Shown: piece by piece, positions 58,319-64,000 of the stretch
How the letters are laid out: every line of letters begins with the position of its first letter
Position numbering within the stretch: position 1 is the stretch's first letter
NCBI GenBank assembly: GCA_038215095.1
Contig: JBBQRG010000002.1
Span: 24,323 to 88,322, forward strand
From: DATACN01 sp038215095
GTDB lineage: Bacteria > Actinomycetota > Thermoleophilia > Solirubrobacterales > Thermoleophilaceae
Reading direction: 5' to 3'
Length of the DNA stretch: 64,000 nt
Translations under genes and position numbers: made by a program
The notes under the pieces: generated by a model
What the model was told of the DNA's origin: nothing
What the model saw: only the letters and a program-made list of their open reading frames with translations
Database searches by the model: none

Positions 58319-61300
58319 TCAGCGGACCCATAACTGGTCGAGCAGCACGTCGATCCCCGGGCGGAACTGAACGTTCCCCAGCCGCTTCGAGGTGACAACG
58401 ACCGAGCGGCGCGTCGTGAGCGGGACCACCGGTGCGCGTTCGGCCACGCGGCGCTCGATCCGCTGCCAGGCGGCGCCCGCGTCGGGCCCGGCGGCCCGGG
58501 CGCGCCCGATCGCGGAGTCGATGCTTGGGTCGCAGAAGCGTGAGAGGTTGGGGATCCCCCTGTCGGCCGTGAATCCGTTGCAGGAGATGAGCGAGTTGAG
58601 AAAGGCGGCAGGCTCGGGGTAGTCGGCAATCCAGCCGTCGACACCGATCTGCGGCCGTTGCCGGCCGTTCACGTCAGCGTCCTCGATCTTGCCGAGGTCG
58701 CCGAAGACGCGCAGGCGACTGCGGAAGCCCAGCTCGCGGAGCACGGTGACGAGGTGACGCGCCACGTCGCGGCGCGGAGCCCAGCCCCACACCTCGACTG
58801 GGGTACCTCGGGCGCCCGATGCGGCGACGAGGCGTCTGGCCTCCGCCCGGTCGGGCGCGGTCCAGGTGCCTGCCGGGGACGGCACCACGGTGTAGGGGCA
58901 GATCGGCCGGTATCCGGGGAGGCCGGGCGGAAGCAACTGGCAAGCCGGCGAGCCCGCGTCGGGGCCCCCGGTCAGGCTGACCACCCGTGCCCGGTTGACC
59001 GCCAGGTTGAGCGCTCGCCGAACGCGGAGGTCGTCGAAGGGCGCGGCCTTGACGTTGAGCCACGCGTATTCGGTGAAGGCGGCGGGCGCGGATCGCACGC
59101 GTGTGCCCAGGCGCGTCCGCAGCGCGGCGAGCTGCGGCGCCGTCGCCTCGAAGACGCTCGCAAGGTCGAGCCGCCCACGTTCGACGGCCGCTATCTGCTC
59201 GCGCTCGCCGCCAGTGGTCATCTCGACGCGGTCGACGAGCCCTTGCCGGCGGCCGTCTGGCCCGCGCGCCCCGAAGTACCGGTTACGCGTGAGCACTACG
59301 CGCCGCCCGGGGACGACGCTGTCCACGCGGTAGGGGCCCGTGCCCGGCGGCGGCCGGCCCGCGAGGGGTCGGCGCGGGGTGGCGGACGGCACTACGGACA
59401 GCATCGGGCTGGCCAGCTTTTGAGGCGGCTCGGGGTCGCGCCGGCTCAGGCGGATGGTCACCGTTGCGGCCCGTTCGTCGACCACGATGCCGCGCGAGAG
59501 GTCGCAGCTTCGGGGCGCCTTGCGGCAGCGGGCCGCCCCCTCGATGGCGTCTGGGAACGGCACGCCGGAGTCGCCTCGGACAGCCCACGCGCGCTCCATG
59601 GAGGACCGGACGTCGACTGCCCGCACCGGCGTGCCATCGGAGTATCTGAGGCCGCGCCGGAGCCGGAACACGTAGCGCCGGCCGCCGTCGGTGGGCTTCG
59701 GTACGTCGGCGGCCAGGTCGCCCACCAGCCGTGCTCCGGCGGCGCCGCCGGCCCGGCGGTAGTCGACGAGGCCCTCGTAGGCGAGCTGGAGTGCGGCAAT
59801 CCCGGAGACGTCCAGGCCTCCACTCGCCGGATCCATGTCGAACGCGCCACCCACGCGCAGCGTGCCGCCGCGGTGCGCGGCCGGCGGCGCCACGGCCGTC
59901 ACCCAGATGGAGCCGTCCACCGCCGCGAGGCCGGCCGGGGTGCTGCCGGTCCGCACCGTATCGGTGATCGTGCGCGTGCCCGGGTCGAGGCGGAGCACGG
60001 CGCCGCCTGCGTCGGCCACCCACATCGCGTGATCGGCAATCGTGAGCGCGACCGGCGCGCCGCCGGTCGGAACGGTCTCGGTGACATGGTCGGTCGCCGG
60101 GTCGATCCGCGACACCGTCCCGTCCTGGCGGTTGGCGACCCACACGGCGCCGAGTCCGACCGCCACCGCGGCCGGTCCGTTGCCTACGGCGATCCCGGCG
60201 ATGACGTCACCCGAGCGAGGATCGATGCGGGTGACGGTCCCGGATTCCTCGCCCGCCGCCCACACGGACCCCGCGCCAGTGGCAAGAGCGGCAGGTTGCC
60301 CACCGACCGCGACGCGCCTGGTGACGCGCCCCGAGCGCAGGTCGATTCGCACGACTTCGCCGTCGAGGGCCGTGGCCGCCCACAGTGCCCCATGCCCGAC
60401 GGCCAGCGCTCGCAGGCCGTTGCCAACGGGGATTCGCTGCACGACGCGGTTGGCGCCGGGGTCGACCTGGGTGACCGCGCCGTCGTCCCCGCCGCCCACC
60501 CACAGCGACCCCCCACCGAAGGCCAGCGCCGTCGGATCGGCCCCGGCGTCGATCGTCTCCAAACGATCTGTCTCCCTGTGGATGCGCGAGACAGTCCCCC
60601 CGCGCGGGCTCGCCACCCAGACCGAGCCTGCGCCCACGGCCACGGCCCCGGGGTCGGAACCGATGCGGTACTGCGCCGTGATTGCTGCCGCCCCTGGGTC
60701 GATCACCCCCACCGCGTCCTCGCCGAGGCCGGACAGCGCGTCGGGGCCGGTCAGCCGCGTGATCGCGAAGACCGCGATGGCGACGAGCGCGGCGGCGCCC
60801 GCGGCGAGCAGGAGCCGGCGACGCGCGGTCGGTCGCGCCGGGGGCGCTCTGGTCGCCGGCGGCATCTGCTCGGCCGGCTTCGCCTCGGCAGGAGCCGGCT
60901 CTTGTCGTAGCGATGGGTCCTGCCGCAGGATCCGCTCCTGCAGCTCACGAAGCTCCGCGCTCGGCTCGACGCCGACGTCGTCCACCAGCCGCCGGCGCGC
61001 GGCGGCGTACGCCTCGAGGGCCTCGGCCTGGCGGCCCGAGCGGTAGAGCGCCAGCATCCGCTGCGCATGCAGGCGCTCGCGCAGCGGGTGCTCCGCGATG
61101 AGACGCTCGAGCTGGGCGAGCGCTTCGTCGTTGCGCCCGGCGGCCAGGTCGCCTTCGACCGCCAGCTCGGACGCCCTCAGCCAGAGCTCTTCGAGGCGGC
61201 GGATCTCCGCGGCCGCGAACGGCTCGCCCGCCACATCGGCCAGCGCGGCGCCGTGCCACAGCGCCAGCGCGTCCCGCGCGGCGCCGTTTGGCGCCTCGGG

Positions 61301-61633
61301 GGAGCGAGCGGCCTCGTCGACCAGCCGTTCGAAGCGGGACGCGTCGATGGCCTCCGGGGAAAGGCGCAGCTCGTAGCCCCGGCCGTGGGTCACGATCTCT
61401 GCCCCGTCGCCGGCCAGCAGCCGCCGCAGCTGCGACACGTAGAGCTGCACCATCTTCGGCGCCGTCGCCGGCGGCAGCTCTCCCCACAGCCCGTCCACCA
61501 GGCGATCGACCGACACCGTCGCATTGGCCTGAAGGGCCAACATCACGAGCACCGCCCGCTGCTTCGTAGCGCCGAGCGGGATCGGCCGGCCGTCGAGGGT
61601 CGCCTGGACCGTCCCGAGGAGGTGCAGCTCCAT
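58319..61633 (-). CDS. Membrane-spanning SARP/BTAD regulator with extracellular propeller and solute-binding domain
   Basis: 1104 residues. Residues 1-95 form an OmpR-type winged helix (MVQLYVSQLRRLL), 96-240 a BTAD helical domain, 273-294 one membrane helix (LLLAAGAAALVAIAVFAITRL). Residues 325-580 contain six full and one partial repeat of about 42 residues (AVAVGAGSVWVA, GTVSRID), forming a probable seven-bladed YVTN-type propeller. From 585 on is an SBP_bac_5-like peptide/solute-binding domain (LRYSDGTPVRAVDV, YAWLNVKAAPFDDLRVRRALNLAVNR, GWIADYPEP). The head should lie inside and the sensors outside the cell, a ToxR-like design. Promoter at 61667-61696. Confidence 0.9.
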   Translation of the reverse strand: MELHLLGTVQATLDGRPIPLGATKQRAVLVMLALQANATVSVDRLVDGLWGELPPATAPKMVQLYVSQLRRLLAGDGAEIVTHGRGYELRLSPEAIDASRFERLVDEAARSPEAPNGAARDALALWHGAALADVAGEPFAAAEIRRLEELWLRASELAVEGDLAAGRNDEALAQLERLIAEHPLRERLHAQRMLALYRSGRQAEALEAYAAARRRLVDDVGVEPSAELRELQERILRQDPSLRQEPAPAEAKPAEQMPPATRAPPARPTARRRLLLAAGAAALVAIAVFAITRLTGPDALSGLGEDAVGVIDPGAAAITAQYRIGSDPGAVAVGAGSVWVASPRGGTVSRIHRETDRLETIDAGADPTALAFGGGSLWVGGGDDGAVTQVDPGANRVVQRIPVGNGLRALAVGHGALWAATALDGEVVRIDLRSGRVTRRVAVGGQPAALATGAGSVWAAGEESGTVTRIDPRSGDVIAGIAVGNGPAAVAVGLGAVWVANRQDGTVSRIDPATDHVTETVPTGGAPVALTIADHAMWVADAGGAVLRLDPGTRTITDTVRTGSTPAGLAAVDGSIWVTAVAPPAAHRGGTLRVGGAFDMDPASGGLDVSGIAALQLAYEGLVDYRRAGGAAGARLVGDLAADVPKPTDGGRRYVFRLRRGLRYSDGTPVRAVDVRSSMERAWAVRGDSGVPFPDAIEGAARCRKAPRSCDLSRGIVVDERAATVTIRLSRRDPEPPQKLASPMLSVVPSATPRRPLAGRPPPGTGPYRVDSVVPGRRVVLTRNRYFGARGPDGRRQGLVDRVEMTTGGEREQIAAVERGRLDLASVFEATAPQLAALRTRLGTRVRSAPAAFTEYAWLNVKAAPFDDLRVRRALNLAVNRARVVSLTGGPDAGSPACQLLPPGLPGYRPICPYTVVPSPAGTWTAPDRAEARRLVAASGARGTPVEVWGWAPRRDVARHLVTVLRELGFRSRLRVFGDLGKIEDADVNGRQRPQIGVDGWIADYPEPAAFLNSLISCNGFTADRGIPNLSRFCDPSIDSAIGRARAAGPDAGAAWQRIERRVAERAPVVPLTTRRSVVVTSKRLGNVQFRPGIDVLLDQLWVR

Positions 61634-61666
61634 ACCGGTGAGCGATTCCTGAGCGCGCGTTGACCG

Positions 61667-61696
61667 ACCCTACTCCGCTCCAGGGCGGCCAATCAA
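61667..61696 (-). promoter_or_regulatory. Promoter of the BTAD-propeller-SBP regulator
   Basis: Read on the minus strand: -35 TTGATT (61691-61696), 18-bp spacer, -10 TAGGGT (61667-61672), then 33 nt to the ATG at 61633. This gene has a leader, unlike many others here. The 136-bp divergent region also serves the next gene, for which no clear -10 is seen. Confidence 0.6.
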
Positions 61697-61769
61697 CCAG
61701 GGCTTGACCAGCTCTCGACCGCCTCGCCGCAAGGTGCCTCCATCCGATCAACCCCCCAAGGAGGCCATC

Positions 61770-62102
61770 ATGTTCCACCGCCCGCACCGTCTCAGCCGTA
61801 CCGTGGCCGGCGCCCTGGCGATCTCAGCCCTCGCGGCGCCCGCCGCGAGCGCGTATCCAGCTGAGCAGATCCAGGCCAGCCCGCAATCCCAGTCCGGCGC
61901 GAGCTCCCGCGCGCCCCTTCCCATCGATCCCAACGCCCAGGCGCCCGCACCGACCGTCACACGCAGCATCGACGGCGGCTTCGACACGGGCTCAGCCGCC
62001 ATCGGCGCGGGCGGGGCAGCGGCCCTCCTGCTGCTCTCCGCGGCCGGTGCCTCTGCCTTCTCCCGCCGCCACCACGGCGTGGGTAGCGCCGTCCGCGGTT
62101 GA
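61770..62102 (+). CDS. Small secreted/membrane protein
   Basis: 110 residues from the ATG at 61770, with AAGGAGG 5 nt upstream. Signal peptide: MFHRPHRLSRTVAGALAI then an Ala-rich cleavage region near residue 30. The short mature region (polar, Pro/Ser/Gln-rich) leads to a C-terminal membrane helix (GAGGAAALLLLSAAGASAF) and a basic end, RRHHGVGSAVRG. Not a recognised family. Divergent from the membrane-spanning regulator, and thus the first candidate for its target. Confidence 0.78.
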   Translation: MFHRPHRLSRTVAGALAISALAAPAASAYPAEQIQASPQSQSGASSRAPLPIDPNAQAPAPTVTRSIDGGFDTGSAAIGAGGAAALLLLSAAGASAFSRRHHGVGSAVRG

Positions 62103-62117
62103 GCTGAGGATCGTCTC

Positions 62118-62148
62118 GTGGGGGCGGCGCCCGAGGCGCCGCCCCCAC
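62118..62148 (+). terminator. 14-bp perfect GC hairpin after the small secreted-protein gene
   Basis: GTGGGGGCGGCGCC (62118-62131), loop CGA, GGCGCCGCCCCCAC (62135-62148). It begins 16 nt past the stop codon at 62102. No T-run follows, as is common for GC-rich actinobacterial terminators. Strongest hairpin in the window. Confidence 0.65.
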
Positions 62149-62188
62149 CGCGATTGACTCTCCCTACTTTGTGGGTAGGTCCCGCCCG

Positions 62189-63013
62189 ATGAGGGGCAGG
62201 CAGCTCTCGAGGATCGCGATCGCGGCGGCGCTGGTGGCGCTGGCCGCACCGGCGGCGGCTTCCGCCGCCCCCGCCGAGCCGCCCCCGCCGCCCGGCTCGA
62301 ACGACTTCAGCTGCTGGCCCACCGTGGGGCATCCGTACCCCGTCGTGCTCGTGCACGGGACCGCCGAGAACCGCTTCAACAACTGGCAGGCCCTCTCGCC
62401 GGCGCTGAAAGCCCAGGGCTACTGCGTCTTCGCGCTCAACTACGGCGCGACCCAGTACTCGCTCGCCACCGGCGTCTACGGCCTCGGGGAGATCTCGAAG
62501 TCGGCGCACGAGCTGGACGCGTTCGTGGCGCGCGTTCGCTCCGCGACCGGCGCGCCGAAGGTCTCCCTGGTCGGCCACTCACAGGGCGGCATGATGCCGC
62601 GCTACTACCTGAAGTTCCTGGGCGGCGCGGCCGAGGTCGACGACCTCGTTGGCCTCTCGCCCTCGAACCACGGCACCACCCAGCAGATACCGGCGCCCGC
62701 CAACCAGTACTGCCCGGCGTGCGACGAGCAGAAGGTGGGCTCGCCGTTCCTCACCAACCTGAACAGCGGCGACGAGACGCCCGGCAACGTGTCCTACACG
62801 CAGGTGGTCACGCAGTACGACGAGGTCGTGGTGCCCTACACGTCGGGCTACCTGTCGGGCTCGAACACCACGAACGTGAAGCTGCAGGACCGCTGCCCCG
62901 CGGACACCACCGAGCACCTCAGGATCAGCTACGACCCCGTCGCGATCCAGTGGGCGTTGAACGCGCTCGCGCGCAGCGGCCCGGCGGACCCGGGCTTCCA
63001 GCCCGTGTGCTAG
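62189..63013 (+). CDS. Secreted lipase/esterase (alpha/beta hydrolase)
   Basis: 274 residues. Signal peptide RGRQLSRIAIAAALVALAAPAAAS, then VVLVHGTAENRFNNW (oxyanion-hole HG), LNYGATQYSL, and the nucleophile elbow SLVGHSQGGMMPRYYLKFL. Paired cysteines (YCPACDEQ, and another pair at DRCPAD and the C-terminus) fit an extracellular enzyme. Resembles secreted triacylglycerol lipases of actinobacteria. ATG 62189 begins the signal peptide; GTG 62171 is possible. A TTGACT (62154-62159) and a weak -10 TAGGTC (62176-62181) precede it. Confidence 0.87.
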   Translation: MRGRQLSRIAIAAALVALAAPAAASAAPAEPPPPPGSNDFSCWPTVGHPYPVVLVHGTAENRFNNWQALSPALKAQGYCVFALNYGATQYSLATGVYGLGEISKSAHELDAFVARVRSATGAPKVSLVGHSQGGMMPRYYLKFLGGAAEVDDLVGLSPSNHGTTQQIPAPANQYCPACDEQKVGSPFLTNLNSGDETPGNVSYTQVVTQYDEVVVPYTSGYLSGSNTTNVKLQDRCPADTTEHLRISYDPVAIQWALNALARSGPADPGFQPVC

Positions 63014-64000
63014 CGGCGCGCCGGGCGCAGCACGGTCACGTGCACGCGCGTGAGCGTGCCGCCGCCTGAGTCGGCGTCGCGCGCGGAGATCATCAGCACG
63101 GACTTCCCGTTCTTCCTGATCAGGCGCATCCGCTTGCGGGTGAGGGTGAAGCGCACGAGCTTCGACTTGCCGGCCTTGATCGAATAGCGCGTGCGCTTGC
63201 CGCCGCCGGTCAGGCTGGCGCGGCCGCGGCAGACAGCCTTCATCTTCGACGGCCAGCGCACGGGGCAGCGCAGCCGGAAGGTGACCTTGCGCTTGCGGCT
63301 CACGCGCGAGCGGGCCAGCTCGGGCTGCACGGCGCGGGCGCGCGCGGGGCCGCCGGGCGGCAGCGGAGCCTGCGCCGTGCCCTTCGAGTACTTGTCCGGC
63401 TCGAGCAGCGCGTTCTGGAAGCCCTTGTCCGAGTTCTCACGGCTGCCGCCGCCACCCGGCCGGGCCGGCGCGGGCGGCACGATCTTCTGGTCGGTGACCG
63501 AGCCGAGCACGCGCTGGTAGAGCCCGTGCTCCCAGTCGGCGCCGCCGGCCGGGAGCAGGCCGGGGTCCTGGCCGGTGCGCACGACGAGCAGGCCCTGCGA
63601 CGGGAACACCGTCACGAGCTGGCCGAACAGCCCGGAGAAGCGGTACATGTCCGCCGGGAGGTCGGGAAAGTCGCGCTGGTTCGAGAAGGGGCGGTCCTGC
63701 ACCCGCGGGCCGATGCAGGGCGCGGCCTTGTTCACCCAGATCAGGTAGCCGTAGCAGCCGTTGGTGGGCGACGGCGAGGTTGCCTCGGTGACGTAGCGCT
63801 TCGACAGCAGGCGCTTCCCGCGCCAGGCGCCGCCGCGGCGCATCAGCTCGCCGAGGCGGGCGTAGTCGTCGGGGCGCATCTGCACGCCGAAGAAGGCCTG
63901 GATGTGGCCGGCGTCGTCGCGCTTCCAGCTCCAGGCGCTCGCGGGGATGCCGAGCGGGCTCATCAGCTCGCGCTGGCCGAACGCCTGCGCGTCCTCGCCC
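63010..64000 (-). CDS. Beta-lactamase-fold serine hydrolase, N-terminus beyond window
   Basis: About 330 C-terminal residues visible. MSPLGIPASAWSWKRD, FGVQMRPDDYARLGELMRRGGAWRGKRLLSKRYVTEAT, CYGYLIWVNKAAPC and YRFSGLFGQLVTVFPSQGLLVVRTG match class C beta-lactamase/DD-peptidase-like hydrolases, including the third motif region near SGLFGQ. The N-terminal SxxK is outside. After the catalytic domain comes a linker and a basic beta domain (KVTFRLRCP, KLVRFTLTRKRM), similar in style to the tail of the phosphoesterase. 3' end overlaps the lipase gene by 4 bp. Confidence 0.85.
   Translation of the reverse strand, partial: GEDAQAFGQRELMSPLGIPASAWSWKRDDAGHIQAFFGVQMRPDDYARLGELMRRGGAWRGKRLLSKRYVTEATSPSPTNGCYGYLIWVNKAAPCIGPRVQDRPFSNQRDFPDLPADMYRFSGLFGQLVTVFPSQGLLVVRTGQDPGLLPAGGADWEHGLYQRVLGSVTDQKIVPPAPARPGGGGSRENSDKGFQNALLEPDKYSKGTAQAPLPPGGPARARAVQPELARSRVSRKRKVTFRLRCPVRWPSKMKAVCRGRASLTGGGKRTRYSIKAGKSKLVRFTLTRKRMRLIRKNGKSVLMISARDADSGGGTLTRVHVTVLRPARR

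Noticed and set aside
62171..62188. GTG at 62171 as the lipase start
   Set aside because: It would add six residues ahead of the signal peptide and lies before the proposed -10; ATG 62189 is more consistent.

Overview
The window is GC-rich, densely packed DNA from what looks like an actinobacterium. The gene families (Kai-type clock genes outside cyanobacteria, BTAD regulators, a DUF6328-like protein, secreted proteins with short basic C-terminal domains) and the base composition suggest the class Thermoleophilia, order Solirubrobacterales. That placement is inference; there is no rRNA marker here. I see no rRNA, tRNA, CRISPR array, insertion sequence or phage gene.

Layout. (1) 1-3130, minus strand: a tightly overlapping operon kaiC-kaiB-kaiB-PAS histidine kinase (cut by the window edge), with a DedA membrane protein upstream. 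The KaiC lacks both phospho-acceptor residues. (2) 3.9-13.2 kb: housekeeping and accessory genes: a membrane spermidine-synthase-like protein, an 82-bp tandem repeat beside a monooxygenase pseudogene, an LLM oxidoreductase/SDR pair, an acyl-CoA carboxylase subunit, an MFS exporter, an ApbE-like protein, a secreted helical protein and two small membrane proteins. (3) 13.3-54.6 kb: a very large surface-polysaccharide locus with about 18 glycosyltransferases, a Wzm/Wzt ABC exporter, two Wzx-like flippases, an O-antigen ligase/polymerase-like protein, an initiating polyprenyl-phosphate glycosylphosphotransferase, nucleotide-sugar genes (Gmd and an Rmd-like reductase for GDP-D-rhamnose, an RmlC-type epimerase, a nucleotide-sugar dehydrogenase, another epimerase), a sugar C-methyltransferase, an FkbM methyltransferase and two further methyltransferases. 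An L-2-hydroxyglutarate oxidase-like gene sits inside it. (4) 54.7-64 kb: a secreted phosphoesterase, an HATPase-STAS-sigma factor module (the STAS protein lacks the usual phospho-serine; the sigma factor carries a zinc-finger and proline-rich tail), a 1104-residue predicted membrane-spanning regulator (SARP/BTAD DNA-binding head, one membrane helix, beta-propeller, solute-binding domain), a small secreted protein, a lipase and a partial serine hydrolase.

How the genes work together. The polysaccharide locus holds parts for two assembly routes: an ABC-exporter route (Wzm/Wzt next to a glycosyltransferase-methyltransferase fusion that could cap chains) and a flippase/ligase route (initiating transferase, Wzx proteins, ligase-like protein). 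The Kai operon and the HATPase/STAS/sigma module are signalling systems that keep the expected partners but have lost phosphorylation residues.

Gene expression. Many transcription units start with a TAnnnT -10 hexamer 6-9 nt before the start codon and no ribosome-binding site, the signature of leaderless mRNAs. At three divergent gene pairs the two -10 hexamers share a central TA (AnnnTAnnnT). Three genes can only be reconciled with their protein families if they start at CTG.
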